64,000 bases of DNA. It comes from an uncultured Winogradskyella sp. Lineage in GTDB: Bacteria > Bacteroidota > Bacteroidia > Flavobacteriales > Flavobacteriaceae. The notes beneath the pieces were generated by a model. That model saw nothing but the letters and a program-made list of their open reading frames with translations. It did no database searches and was not told the DNA's origin. Below, piece by piece: positions 36,272 through 44,708 of this stretch; position 1 is the stretch's first letter; each line of letters begins with the position of its first letter. The stretch lies in NCBI RefSeq assembly GCF_947498345.1, contig NZ_CANMJY010000010.1:1-64000 (forward strand), in the 5' to 3' direction. Both the position numbers and the translations under genes were made by a program.

Positions 36272-36420
36272 GTTTTTTTGATAATTGATTAGTGTCTTAA
36301 GGTACTGAAAAATGTAGTTTTAAAATGTGATAGAGATGTTAAAATTAGCATTGATCAAACTTAAAAAACACTTTATTATGCATGCATAACGAATTGATGT
36401 AAGATTCGTACGAAATGGGT

Positions 36421-36428
36421 TAAATTTG
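36421..36428 (+). promoter_or_regulatory. Bacteroidetes -7 element for fabH
   Basis: TAAATTTG matches TAnnTTTG, 57 bp before the start codon. A TTG lies upstream near 36394. A repeat remnant (36443-36468) falls in the predicted leader. Confidence 0.5.
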
Positions 36429-36442
36429 TAATTATATAATCA

Positions 36443-36468
36443 ATGAGATTCTCACTTTCGTGGGAATA
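36443..36468. repeat. Short dispersed palindrome in the fabH leader
   Basis: On the minus strand it reads ATTCCCACGAAAGTGAGAAT, an element with inverted halves TTCCCAC and GTGAGAA. Same general class as 33678-33700 and 61479-61502. Its position between the -7 box and fabH ATG means it is transcribed. Confidence 0.5.
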
Positions 36469-36484
36469 AAAAACAGAACTTTTT

Positions 36485-37495
36485 ATGTACAATTCAAGAA
36501 TAACAGGTTTAGGAAAGTATGTCCCGGAAAACGTTGTCACCAATAATGATTTAAAGCAATGGATGGACACAAGTGATGAGTGGATTCAAGAACGTACAGG
36601 TATAAAGGAACGCCGTTGGATAGACCCAAAAACCAGTGATGATACCACATCAATTATGGGAGCTAAAGCCGCTAAAATTGCTATTGAGCGTGCTGGGTTA
36701 ACCAAGGATGATATTGACTTTATTGTATTTGCAACCTTAAGCCCAGATATGTATTTTCCTGGAGGTGGAGTGCGCGTACAAGAGCTTTTAGAAATGGATA
36801 CTATTGGAGCCTTAGATGTGCGTAATCAATGTTCGGGCTTTATTTATAGCTTATCTGTTGCCGATCAGTTTATTAAAACAGGTATGTATAAAAACGTTTT
36901 GGTGATTGGTAGCGAAAATCATTCGGGTGGTTTAGAGCGCTCAACCCGTGGACGAGGTGTGACCGTTATTTTTGGTGATGGAGCAGGAGCGGCAGTATTA
37001 AGTAGAGAAGAAGATAACTCTAAAGGGATTTTATCCACGCATTTGCATTCTGAAGGTAAGCATGCTAAGGAATTAGCCTTAGAAGGTCCAAGTACAGGTC
37101 GTTGGGTAGATGCCATTATGGAAGATGACAATCCGGACGACGTCTCTTACTACCCTTACATGAACGGACAGTTTGTGTTTAAGCATGCAGTAGTGCGTTT
37201 TAGTGAAGCCATTGTAGAAGGCCTAGCCACAAATAACTTACAAAAGGAAGATATTGATATGCTCATTCCGCACCAGGCAAATTTGCGTATTGCACAGTTT
37301 ATACAAAAGAAATTTAGGTTAAGTGACGATCAAGTGTATAATAATATTATGCGATATGGAAATACGACTGCGGCATCCATACCTATTGCTTTAACTGAAG
37401 CCTGGGAAGAAGGTAAAGTAAAAGAAGGAGATAATGTGGTCTTAGCCGCTTTTGGTAGTGGCTTTACCTGGGGCAGTGCTATTATAAAGTGGTAG
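36485..37495 (+). CDS. 3-oxoacyl-ACP synthase III family protein (FabH-like)
   Basis: This 336-residue thiolase-fold enzyme has the condensing triad of KAS III: Cys116 in VRNQCSGFIY, His in LIPHQANLRIA and Asn in RYGNTTAASIP. It starts RITGLGKYVPENVVTNND. The family makes the first condensation of acetyl-CoA with malonyl-ACP in fatty-acid synthesis. Several FabH paralogues usually exist in flavobacteria, so primary FabH or a specialised paralogue cannot be separated here. It is the last backbone gene before the cassette region. Confidence 0.92.
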   Translation: MYNSRITGLGKYVPENVVTNNDLKQWMDTSDEWIQERTGIKERRWIDPKTSDDTTSIMGAKAAKIAIERAGLTKDDIDFIVFATLSPDMYFPGGGVRVQELLEMDTIGALDVRNQCSGFIYSLSVADQFIKTGMYKNVLVIGSENHSGGLERSTRGRGVTVIFGDGAGAAVLSREEDNSKGILSTHLHSEGKHAKELALEGPSTGRWVDAIMEDDNPDDVSYYPYMNGQFVFKHAVVRFSEAIVEGLATNNLQKEDIDMLIPHQANLRIAQFIQKKFRLSDDQVYNNIMRYGNTTAASIPIALTEAWEEGKVKEGDNVVLAAFGSGFTWGSAIIKW

Positions 37496-37642
37496 ACGTG
37501 TACAAATGTTTATAAATATTTGTACTTAATTGTAAATGAGTAATACCGCCTAGACGACTATTATTGTTCATTAAATATCGAATTTTGACTAATTTTAAAA
37601 AGTACTGATATATACTAGTTGTATGTAATTTAAGAAAAACCA

Positions 37643-38146
37643 ATGCAGAGAACAGAAACCATAGATAAAAATCAACTTTTTGAATTGATTGAATATATTC
37701 TTTTGGATTCAAAAACTGAATTCTATGAATCATACTCTGAAATGGAAAAAGAAATAGTTCGGATAAACAGTCTGTCTGAATTTCGAGCTTATTTTGAGAA
37801 TGGATTAACGAACGGAAAAGTACATTTCGGATTTGGAATTTATAATCCTGAATCGAAAGGCAAGTTCTTTACCTCGAAAATAAAGCTGAATCCAAAATAT
37901 TGTAATGGAAAAACTTTCCGCTATCAAATAGTGGGTTGGGCAATAATTTTTATACATCTTGACTTGAAAAACGGAGAAAACCAAATAAAATGTAAAGTAT
38001 CTGTCAATTCAAAAAGACGAGCTGAAAATTGGAATAGCACAAATCCTGAATTTGGAAATCCAGAATTGTGGGAATGGAAAAACGTGGAAAGCAGAGCAAG
38101 AAAAATAATTAACCGATTAAAAAAAACTACACACAACAATGTATAA
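37643..38146 (+). CDS. Cassette C1: unknown soluble protein
   Basis: This 167-residue protein begins RTETIDKNQLFELIEYILLD. A mixed fold with Trp-rich strands follows (YQIVGWAIIFIHLDLKNGEN) and the end is basic (RARKIINRLKKTTHNNV). I recognise no family. Its last codons (HNN then V, stop) lie inside the left arm of the following palindrome, so the element supplies the C-terminus and stop codon. Bounded by GTTGTATGTAAT (37619) and ACTACACACAAC (38126-38137). Confidence 0.75.
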   Translation: MQRTETIDKNQLFELIEYILLDSKTEFYESYSEMEKEIVRINSLSEFRAYFENGLTNGKVHFGFGIYNPESKGKFFTSKIKLNPKYCNGKTFRYQIVGWAIIFIHLDLKNGENQIKCKVSVNSKRRAENWNSTNPEFGNPELWEWKNVESRARKIINRLKKTTHNNV

Positions 38147-38264
38147 CCGCAATTACGGTGGATTCGACTACGTCCGAATCCACTCGGAATTGCGAACGTC
38201 AGTGCTTAACCGAAAAGTTTGTGTACTTTAACCCGTAACTGACGGTTATACGAGACCGTTACCT
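38131..38264 (+). repeat. attC-like palindrome E1 (134 bp)
   Basis: Left terminal ACACAAC and right terminal GTTACCT. Conserved stem GTATAACCG/CGGTTATAC (38141-38149, 38243-38251), with unpaired spacers AAT on the left and GAGACC on the right. Two hairpins on top: CAATTACGGTGGATTCG... with CGAATCCACTCGGAATTG, and CGTCAG/CTGACG. Nearly the same sequence as E4. Confidence 0.8.
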
Positions 38265-38282
38265 GCAATCTAAACGCAACGA

Positions 38283-38897
38283 ATGAAACAGAAACTAATC
38301 ACTTTATTAATAACACTAACTTGTACATTTGGATTTGGTCAAGTAAGTCCAGAAGACATTATTGTAGTTTATGATTCTCTAAACCCAAAAGGCAAGGTTC
38401 TATTAAAAAGTGAAATGTCTAAAAATTTAGATTCCATTAATATCCATATTTTAGACGATAAAAGACTGGAATTGTTAACTAAAAAGGACAGTTTATTAAT
38501 TAGTAAAGAAATAATCGGAAGTTGGAATTTGAACACCATTAAAACATCGAGTGGAAAACCTTACAACTTGCAAGTATTTGAGAAAATTGAAATAAGGAAT
38601 GACGGAAAATTTAACATTTTAGACAATGAAGAGATTATAAGTGGAAAATGGGAAATAAGCAAAGGAGAATTAACCTTAAATTATGACGAACCTCAATGTC
38701 AAATAAAAGACAAAGCTTTATTGAAAATTCTGCCAAAAGAACAAATTAAATCCTTAACATATAGTTCGAACTTTTTAAGCATTAGAAAAGTTGATAATAA
38801 GAATATTGTATTTATGCATTTCTTACCTGAAAATATGGAAAATATTGATGAGATGTTTTATGTATTAGTATTGTCGAATTATGTCAAAACTGAATAA
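38283..38897 (+). CDS. Cassette C2: secreted lipocalin-like protein
   Basis: This 204-residue protein has a signal peptide (LITLLITLTCTFGFGQ). A beta-rich region follows with IIGSWNLNTIKTSSGKPYNL, RNDGKFNILDNEEIISGKWE and ISKGELTLNY. This GxW and 'KWE' strand pattern is like small lipocalin-like domains found in Bacteroidetes. Function unknown. Only 18 bp separate the cassette start (38265) from the ATG, so no room exists for a full own promoter. Unit ends match perfectly over 10 bases (38258-38267 with 38904-38913). Confidence 0.78.
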   Translation: MKQKLITLLITLTCTFGFGQVSPEDIIVVYDSLNPKGKVLLKSEMSKNLDSINIHILDDKRLELLTKKDSLLISKEIIGSWNLNTIKTSSGKPYNLQVFEKIEIRNDGKFNILDNEEIISGKWEISKGELTLNYDEPQCQIKDKALLKILPKEQIKSLTYSSNFLSIRKVDNKNIVFMHFLPENMENIDEMFYVLVLSNYVKTE

Positions 38898-38906
38898 AAA
38901 GACTGC

Positions 38907-39038
38907 AGGTAACAACGTGTATAATTCATTGCTAGTACTCGCCTACTTACGAAAATCCTCGCGGATTTTCTATTTGGTTTGTATTTGCTAAATTAGTTGC
39001 TTAAACACGCAACGAAACCATACACGAACACGTTGTAC
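38907..39038 (+). repeat. attC-like palindrome E2 (132 bp)
   Basis: Left AGGTAAC, right GTTGTAC. Stem GTGTAT/ATACAC with left spacer AAC and right spacer GAACAC. Variable top includes the hairpin AAAATCC-TCGC-GGATTTT. Shares the right part (TTAGTTGCTTAAACACGCAAC) with E7. Confidence 0.8.
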
Positions 39039-39130
39039 AACATTAAATACAGTCCTCAACACAAACTTTACACATTAGAAAGTTATGCAAATGAACGTTT
39101 CAAACATTGAAAAAAACTAAATTTTAATTA

Positions 39131-40261
39131 ATGGATTTAATTTTAGATTTCTTTTTGGTGGGTGGCATCGTAATTATTGCAATAATTTTATTGCGACTAT
39201 TAAGAATTAAATCTAAAGAACTACCTCAAAAAATATTAATACTACTTTTTTTACTTCTGTTTTTTGTAGCTGTATACTTTTATGCTTTGTTACATAATAT
39301 AAATTGGCTAATAAAACTCTGTTTTTTTCCAAATGATATAACAAAAATTACTTTAGGCCCTTTATTATTTCTATATGTAAAGTCTTTATTTTTAAAAGAA
39401 GATAATTTAGTTAAGAATATGCTACCACACTTTATTCCTACTTTATTGTTCGCTTTCGGTATTACAATTCCAACGCTTCTATATACGAGTTTTAAAATTG
39501 ATGTCTTTTCGTATGCATTAAAAGATTTTATATTCATTTTTTTTAGAATTGAAAGTTTCTATTTCATCCTGTATTTGATTATTTCATTACAATTGTTATC
39601 AAAATATCAAAAATTAACCAAATACAAATATTCGAACTTGACGAAGTTTGATTTTAATTGGATAAAGATTATGCTTTTGTCCACATTGGGTATTATAAGT
39701 GTTGATTTAGTCCTTAAAATATATGAGTCCTTTTTTGGTGATTTTCAATGGAATGTCGACAATATTTCTGTATTGGCTATGATTGTTTTAGTTTCATATT
39801 TGGCATATTATGGTGTAAACCAATCTAAAGTATTATTACCAACCTTTTTGTTATATAATGAAATTGAACCTGAAATTAATAAGAAAAAAAAGAAGACAAT
39901 ACCTTCTGATAAAAAAGAAGAGTTTGTAAACCTGAAAAACAAACTTGAACTTATTATAAAAACTGAACAGCCATATTTGGATGAAGATTTGACATTAGGA
40001 AAATTAGCAAAACAACTTTCTACAACAGACAAAAAACTGTCCACAATGTTAAATCAATACTTGAACACTACATTTTATGATTTAATAAATAAGTATCGTG
40101 TGGAAGAGGTAAAAGTCAAGATAAACTTGGATAGCTATAAAAATTATAACCTATTTGGAATTGCGTCCGAATGCGGTTTTAAATCAAGAACCAGTTTCAA
40201 TAGAATTTTCAAAAAAGAAACTGGACTCTCACCTTCTGAATTCAAAAAAAGTATTTCTTAA
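39131..40261 (+). CDS. Cassette C3, gene 1: membrane AraC-family regulator
   Basis: This 376-residue protein has six to seven hydrophobic segments over residues 1-240 (FLVGGIVIIAIILLRLLRIK; ILILLFLLLFFVAVYFYALL; ISVLAMIVLVSYLAYYGV). A C-terminal AraC-type DNA-binding domain follows (LTLGKLAKQLSTTDKKLSTM; FGIASECGFKSRTSFNRIFK; ETGLSPSEFKK). This is the widespread flavobacterial membrane-bound AraC type. It is the only gene in the array with a clear regulatory domain and shares its cassette with an outer-membrane-type protein. Confidence 0.9.
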   Translation: MDLILDFFLVGGIVIIAIILLRLLRIKSKELPQKILILLFLLLFFVAVYFYALLHNINWLIKLCFFPNDITKITLGPLLFLYVKSLFLKEDNLVKNMLPHFIPTLLFAFGITIPTLLYTSFKIDVFSYALKDFIFIFFRIESFYFILYLIISLQLLSKYQKLTKYKYSNLTKFDFNWIKIMLLSTLGIISVDLVLKIYESFFGDFQWNVDNISVLAMIVLVSYLAYYGVNQSKVLLPTFLLYNEIEPEINKKKKKTIPSDKKEEFVNLKNKLELIIKTEQPYLDEDLTLGKLAKQLSTTDKKLSTMLNQYLNTTFYDLINKYRVEEVKVKINLDSYKNYNLFGIASECGFKSRTSFNRIFKKETGLSPSEFKKSIS

Positions 40262-40370
40262 AGTTATTCAATGTTTTTTTAACATATAATAACGCACCAA
40301 TGCTTCTATTGGTCAACCTAAATCATTATAAATTTATTGATTTGCAGTTAAATTTATAAACTATAATAAA

Positions 40371-40958
40371 ATGAAAAAAAACGTACTGACATTGTTATTT
40401 TGTGGACTTGCATTAATTGTAAAATCACAAAACACACCTAAAGAATCACAAAAACAGAGTATAGAAAAATCAATCTTCGGAATTCAGACAGGATTTGCTG
40501 GACTTTGGGTTTACAATGAATTAAAACTTTCTAATCAAATTGCTTTTCGAACTGAATTAGGTTTTGATGCCTATAGTAATGATGATTTTTATCCTGATGC
40601 TGATTTTCTAATGACTACCGTTATTACATTAGAACCGCGTTGGTATTATAATCTCGATAAACGAGCGAGTAAATCAAAACGAATAGACAATAATAGTGGG
40701 AATTTCTTTTCTCTTAAAACAAGTTTTCGTTCAGATGATTTACTTCTCGACTTTGGGGATGATAAAAACGCACAAATAGTAGATAACTTATCAATAATTC
40801 CAACTTGGGGAATTAGAAGAAACTTAGGGAAACATTTTAACTATGAAACGGGTATTGGAGTTGGTTATATTCATTATTTTTCTAAAAACGCAGGATTTAC
40901 CAAGAACAAAGGAGAAACTGCAATAAATTTACACTTACGTATTGGCTATCAGTTTTAG
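40371..40958 (+). CDS. Cassette C3, gene 2: outer-membrane barrel protein
   Basis: This 195-residue protein has a signal peptide ending VKSQN. It then has aromatic-alternating strands typical of a small beta-barrel (SIFGIQTGFAGLWVYNELKL; TVITLEPRWYYNLDKRA; GIGVGYIHYFSKNAGF), finishing LHLRIGYQF with terminal Phe as in outer-membrane proteins. It lies 109 bp after the AraC gene with a TTGATTTG-like -7 box (about 40339). Possibly the target of that regulator, which is inference. Confidence 0.8.
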   Translation: MKKNVLTLLFCGLALIVKSQNTPKESQKQSIEKSIFGIQTGFAGLWVYNELKLSNQIAFRTELGFDAYSNDDFYPDADFLMTTVITLEPRWYYNLDKRASKSKRIDNNSGNFFSLKTSFRSDDLLLDFGDDKNAQIVDNLSIIPTWGIRRNLGKHFNYETGIGVGYIHYFSKNAGFTKNKGETAINLHLRIGYQF

Positions 40959-40971
40959 TAATAAAAACGTT

Positions 40972-41101
40972 GTACAACAACGTGTATAAGTAATAGCTAT
41001 TTGGTTTATAACTCAAATCGTTATTACTTTTATTTCGTATTTTACTTTCCGAAAAGTAGTGACTATTAAATCGCTACTACTCATACACAAAACCGTTGTG
41101 C
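40972..41101 (+). repeat. attC-like palindrome E3 (130 bp)
   Basis: Left GTACAAC, right GTTGTGC. Stem GTGTAT/ATACAC with left spacer AAC and right spacer AAAACC. Top region holds AGTAATAGC and complementary stretches. The preceding unit boundary GTTGTACAAC is itself palindromic at both ends of C3 (39032 and 40969). Confidence 0.78.
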
Positions 41102-41117
41102 AACATTACCAAGAACT

Positions 41118-41636
41118 ATGGGAATATTTGATTTTTGGAAGAAAAAACAAAACTCTGAATTAAAAACAGAGGAAATCCCCTTTTACAAAAAAATAATGGT
41201 TGATTTACAGAATAAAACACAAGCTGAAAAAGGAACAGTTGAAAAGTATTGGTTTGAGAACGAAAATATAGGACTAAAGAAAACCTTGTTTCATAGGATT
41301 TCCATTCCATTAAAACCATTTGATTCAGGAATTGAATACGAATCGCAACCAGTTGAAACCATAATGATTATTGAGTGGATGAATTTGAATTTGCCGAATC
41401 CAGATGAATTGGACGGAATTTTAATTCAGACTGATAAAAATTCGGAAACAGAAGCTTCTGTATATCTTGGAAATGCTCATAATCCTTTTGATATTCTTAA
41501 GCTGACTTTGAATAAAATTGACGAAAGAAATTACAGAGCAGTCGGAAAAATAATGGTTGATTTCGAACACGAAATGGTTGCAAATAATGAAACTTTTGAA
41601 TTTGACACAATAATTGAATTTAACGAAACTGAATAA
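41118..41636 (+). CDS. Cassette C4: unknown soluble protein
   Basis: This 172-residue protein begins MGIFDFWKKKQNSELKTEEI, a start common to immunity-like or DUF proteins in flavobacteria. Beta-rich segments follow (VETIMIIEWMNLNLPNPDEL; LIQTDKNSETEASVYLGNAH; YRAVGKIMVDFEHEMV). No signal peptide. No family assigned; an antitoxin or immunity role is not shown. Start codon only 16 bp from the cassette left end. Unit ends GTTGTGCAAC/GTTGCACAAC (41095 and 41647-41656). Confidence 0.75.
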   Translation: MGIFDFWKKKQNSELKTEEIPFYKKIMVDLQNKTQAEKGTVEKYWFENENIGLKKTLFHRISIPLKPFDSGIEYESQPVETIMIIEWMNLNLPNPDELDGILIQTDKNSETEASVYLGNAHNPFDILKLTLNKIDERNYRAVGKIMVDFEHEMVANNETFEFDTIIEFNETE

Positions 41637-41649
41637 TAAAAATAACGTT

Positions 41650-41782
41650 GCACAACAATGTATAACCGCAATTACGGCGGATCCGACTACGTCCGAATCC
41701 ACTCGGAATTGCTAACGTCTGTGCTAAACCGAAAATAAACGCATATTAACCCGTAACTGACGGTTATACGAGACCGTTGTGT
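41650..41782 (+). repeat. attC-like palindrome E4 (133 bp)
   Basis: Left GCACAAC, right GTTGTGT. Same body as E1 (GTATAACCG/CGGTTATAC stem, spacers AAT and GAGACC, CGAATCC and CGTC hairpins) with scattered substitutions and a different 25-bp stretch in the middle. Confidence 0.8.
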
Positions 41783-41813
41783 ATAATGTAAACCAACCGC
41801 AAAACCTACCGAA

Positions 41814-42257
41814 TTGAATAAAATACCAAAGAATTTAAAATACCTGATTTTCGGTATTAGTCTACTGACTTTTATTGGACTTTATTCAGGTTTTGGAATT
41901 AGACTTATGGTTGGGATTTCAAATAAGTTACTACCGATAACAAATTATTTTTTTGCGTTCTCAAGCACTCGTTTTGACTATCTGATTTTGTCAACGATTC
42001 CCATATTCGGAATGCTATACAACTCAACAAGAACTGATTTTAAGCTAACCGAACTAATAATGGATATTGTAACCATTTTATTTTCTGTAATCATAATGTT
42101 TGGAATCGGACTCTTGATTTTAACATTCATTGGAAAACCTGAAAATCCTTTAATGCCTCAATATATAGTAACTGAACCATTTGAATTGTACACTACAATA
42201 TTTATTGGATTGGGAATTGGAATTCCGTTTTTGATTATAAAACTGATTAAAAAATAA
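41814..42257 (+). CDS. Cassette C5: four-segment membrane protein
   Basis: This 147-residue protein has four hydrophobic segments (YLIFGISLLTFIGLYSGFGI; FDYLILSTIPIFGMLYN; MDIVTILFSVIIMFGIGLLI; TTIFIGLGIGIPFLIIKLIK). No ATG opens the frame; the start is TTG at 41814. I recognise no family. Unit ends GTTGTGTATAAT/ACTATGCACAAC match with two mismatches. Confidence 0.7.
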   Translation: MNKIPKNLKYLIFGISLLTFIGLYSGFGIRLMVGISNKLLPITNYFFAFSSTRFDYLILSTIPIFGMLYNSTRTDFKLTELIMDIVTILFSVIIMFGIGLLILTFIGKPENPLMPQYIVTEPFELYTTIFIGLGIGIPFLIIKLIKK

Positions 42258-42267
42258 AAAACACTAT

Positions 42268-42399
42268 GCACAACACAATATATAAAAAATTGCTATTTTG
42301 TGCTTAATCAAAGGTCGTTGCACGTTTACTACGTCTGAATTTCCTTCGGAAATTCCTCGCACGCAAACCCGCAACTTTCCATATACATCACCGTTGGCA
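42268..42399 (+). repeat. attC-like palindrome E5 (132 bp)
   Basis: Left GCACAAC, right GTTGGCA. Diverged stem ATATAT/ATATAC with spacers ACA and ATCACC. Hairpin GAATTTCC-TTC-GGAAATTC at the top. Left half is the least conserved of the full-length elements. Confidence 0.7.
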
Positions 42400-42441
42400 A
42401 TAATTAAATCCAAACGATATTAAATAATTAAAATTCATCAT

Positions 42442-42960
42442 TTGAGAGCTTTAATAATTCTTACCCTATTAATTCCATTTTTTGCTATTTCTCAGGAAAA
42501 AGAATATATAATAACTAAGAATAATGACACTATTTATGGTAAAGTTATTAGAAGGACTAATTTTGTAAACCCTTCAAAAGTGAGTTTTAAAATTAAAAAT
42601 AAAAATGGTAAGAAAACACTAATTAATCCAAGTGAAGTTAAGACTATCAGGTCTTTAAAAGGTTTAGACGGCGACTGCTATATTACAACAATTTATGATG
42701 AATGGTATATTAAAAGAATTATTAACGGAAGAATAAAAGTTTTTCAGTTAATTGATGGTACTATCTTTTATGTATCAAAGGATGATTCTAAAATAGTTTC
42801 TACTGATATTGGTTCGCTCTTTTCTGGTAAAAAAGCCCATTCCCAAGTTAGGCCTCTAATAGAAGATAAACCAAAAATTTTAAAAGAATTTGATGCACTT
42901 AAAGGGACTCAAAAAAATATAATGTACATAATAGAAAAATATAACAACGCTGAAAAGTAA
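42442..42960 (+). CDS. Cassette C6: secreted protein of unknown function
   Basis: This 172-residue protein has a signal peptide (ALIILTLLIPFFAISQ) and starts with TTG. Repeated short strands follow (KEYIITKNNDTIYGKVIRRT; VSFKIKNKNGKKTLINPSEV; INGRIKVFQLIDGTIFYVSK), typical of small Bacteroidetes periplasmic beta-proteins that carry the IxTKxxDTIxGK motif. Function not known. Ends match GTTGGCAATA/TATTGTCAAC at 9 of 10 positions. Confidence 0.75.
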   Translation: MRALIILTLLIPFFAISQEKEYIITKNNDTIYGKVIRRTNFVNPSKVSFKIKNKNGKKTLINPSEVKTIRSLKGLDGDCYITTIYDEWYIKRIINGRIKVFQLIDGTIFYVSKDDSKIVSTDIGSLFSGKKAHSQVRPLIEDKPKILKEFDALKGTQKNIMYIIEKYNNAEK

Positions 42961-42965
42961 ACTAT

Positions 42966-43093
42966 TGTCAACAACGTGTATAGTTAATAGTGTTTAAAAG
43001 TGGTTCGGGAAATTCTGCCGAATTTCCACACTCTTCGTTCTTTTTTGCTAACTTACATGCTAACACTACTAACCATACACGAACACGTTGCCA
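42966..43093 (+). repeat. attC-like palindrome E6 (128 bp)
   Basis: Left TGTCAAC, right GTTGCCA. Stem GTGTAT/ATACAC with spacers AAC and GAACAC. Hairpin GGGAAATTC-TGCC-GAATTTCC, and AATAGTGTT pairing with AACACTACT further in. Confidence 0.8.
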
Positions 43094-43207
43094 GTAATTT
43101 GACCAAATCCGCAATTTTACGAGATTACTCAATCAAATAGACTATTTACTCATTCCTGTTTTTCATAGTAAGAGAGTTGAATTAAATTTGATAAAGACTT
43201 AAAAAAA

Positions 43208-44113
43208 ATGAATAAAACACTCTTTATCATCTTCGCTATTATTTCTTCCATATCATTTGGTCAAAATTTATCTGAAAAAGTTGGTGTAATAGAAATACAA
43301 TTAATCGGACAAAATTATAAACGCAATTCTGATGATGAATTAACGAAAAGAAAAACTAATCGCAGAAAGAGACCTTATGCAAAATTATATTTCAATTCAA
43401 GTGGAATCTTATTGAAAAAAATAACTTTTGGAAAGCATCATAATACGGATTTACGATTAACAGATAAAATCAAAGTTTATGAATATAATAATGGAAAATT
43501 GACCGAATCTATTCAATATGAATCTGATTACCAAAAAAGTATTTATCCATATTGGAAAATAAAATTCACATATAATTCTAAAGACCAAATTATTGACGAA
43601 TCAAGATATCATATTTTAACGGATTCATTATATAATAAAACAACTTTTGAATATGACTTAAATTCAAATCAAACTAAATCAATTTTAAATCCTACTTATT
43701 ATTATCAGAGAGAATATGATAGTTTAAATAGAGTAATTTATTTAAAACAGGTTTATGACAATAAATTACGTTGGGATTGGAAATACGAATATAAAAACAA
43801 CCGAAGAATCGGAATTTTTCAAACGTATTATGATGATGGAGACAACAGTTCCAAATTAGAAATAAAAACATATAATAAAAACGGGCAATTAATAGAGTGT
43901 GAAGAAAAATATACTTCTAAATTAGAAATTGGAAACAAAACAAAATTAGTTTATGACAAAAATGGACTTTTAGAAAAAGTAGAATACTTTGAAACATACG
44001 ACTATGAAAAAGACTATGAAATGATTGGATTTAAGATATTTAAAGTAAAAACAAAATTAAATCTTGATTTAAAACTGTCTGAATCGATTAACGAGCAAAT
44101 TGAAATAAGATAA
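43208..44113 (+). CDS. Cassette C7: secreted YD-repeat-like protein
   Basis: This 301-residue protein has a signal peptide ending SISFGQ. It then has short repeats resembling the YD/RHS class (KFTYNSKDQIIDESRYHILT; FEYDLNSNQTKSILNPTYYY; IKTYNKNGQLIECEEKYTSK; KLVYDKNGLLEKVEYFETYD). No toxin domain is seen at the C-terminus. It has the longest cassette leader (114 bp) and may carry its own promoter. Ends GTTGCCAGTA/TACTGGCAAC are perfect over 10 bases. Confidence 0.78.
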   Translation: MNKTLFIIFAIISSISFGQNLSEKVGVIEIQLIGQNYKRNSDDELTKRKTNRRKRPYAKLYFNSSGILLKKITFGKHHNTDLRLTDKIKVYEYNNGKLTESIQYESDYQKSIYPYWKIKFTYNSKDQIIDESRYHILTDSLYNKTTFEYDLNSNQTKSILNPTYYYQREYDSLNRVIYLKQVYDNKLRWDWKYEYKNNRRIGIFQTYYDDGDNSSKLEIKTYNKNGQLIECEEKYTSKLEIGNKTKLVYDKNGLLEKVEYFETYDYEKDYEMIGFKIFKVKTKLNLDLKLSESINEQIEIR

Positions 44114-44120
44114 AAACTAC

Positions 44121-44255
44121 TGGCAACAACGTGTATAATTAATTGCTTTGGCAAGTGCTTATTTGTAAAATTCCTGCGGAATTTTCTCGCGTTCGTTTTT
44201 GTTTACTAAATTAGTTGCTTAAAACACGCAACAAACCATATACAAACCGTTGTAC
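44121..44255 (+). repeat. attC-like palindrome E7 (135 bp)
   Basis: Left TGGCAAC, right GTTGTAC. Stem GTGTAT/ATATAC with spacers AAC and about AAACC. Hairpin AAAATTC-CTGC-GGAATTTT. Right part ATTAGTTGCTTAAAACACGC matches E2 closely. Confidence 0.78.
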
Positions 44256-44684
44256 AACATTAGAAATGACCTACAATACTCAATCTGCCATCCTGATAAA
44301 TCCGAAATCGAATATCCTGAAAAGGAATTGAATAGTTATGAGGTTATCGAATTGATTAAATATTATTCTTGGTTAGAAATTTTGAAATCAATGGACAATA
44401 TTCCTGACGAAAAAATTTATTACAGTCCATCTTTAGATTTTGAGAATTTAATTGACAAAAGAAGTCTTGGAATTACAGCAACTTTGGAAAATGGAAAACC
44501 TGAATTTTCTCTATGGTATAACAGACCTGTTAAAACTCGACCATTATTTGGACTATTAGCCGAAAAAACTAAAATGAAAGTGACTGATAAATGGGGATTT
44601 AACCTTGATAAAGCAATTGAATATTATCATTTGTTTCTGAACAGGAATTATGAAAAACTGGAAAGATTAATGACAATAAAATAA
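44250..44684 (+). CDS. Cassette C8: unknown protein, start damaged or non-ATG
   Basis: The frame encodes about 144 residues (ELNSYEVIELIKYYSWLEIL; SLGITATLENGKPEFSLWYN; NLDKAIEYYHLFLNRNYEK). It opens only with TTG inside the right terminal of E7. A nearby ATG (44266) is in another frame and stops after 21 codons, so an ancestral start was probably lost by a frameshift. No family recognised. Its right palindrome is gone: only ACGTTGTAC (44684-44692) remains before the next gene. Confidence 0.55.
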   Translation: MYNIRNDLQYSICHPDKSEIEYPEKELNSYEVIELIKYYSWLEILKSMDNIPDEKIYYSPSLDFENLIDKRSLGITATLENGKPEFSLWYNRPVKTRPLFGLLAEKTKMKVTDKWGFNLDKAIEYYHLFLNRNYEKLERLMTIK

Positions 44685-44685
44685 C

Positions 44686-44692
44686 GTTGTAC
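44686..44692 (+). repeat. Remnant GTTGTAC of a deleted attC-like element
   Basis: GTTGTAC sits 1 bp after the stop of the C8 gene, followed by GCAAGCTG. No left arm or hairpin is present, so two cassettes are fused here by loss of nearly the whole palindrome. Confidence 0.5.
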
Positions 44693-44708
44693 GCAAGCTG
44701 AAAAACCA

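Noticed and set aside
43208..44113. RHS/YD-type polymorphic toxin
   Set aside because: Only short YD-like repeats are present; no toxin domain, no T9SS or T6SS signal and no adjacent immunity gene can be shown.
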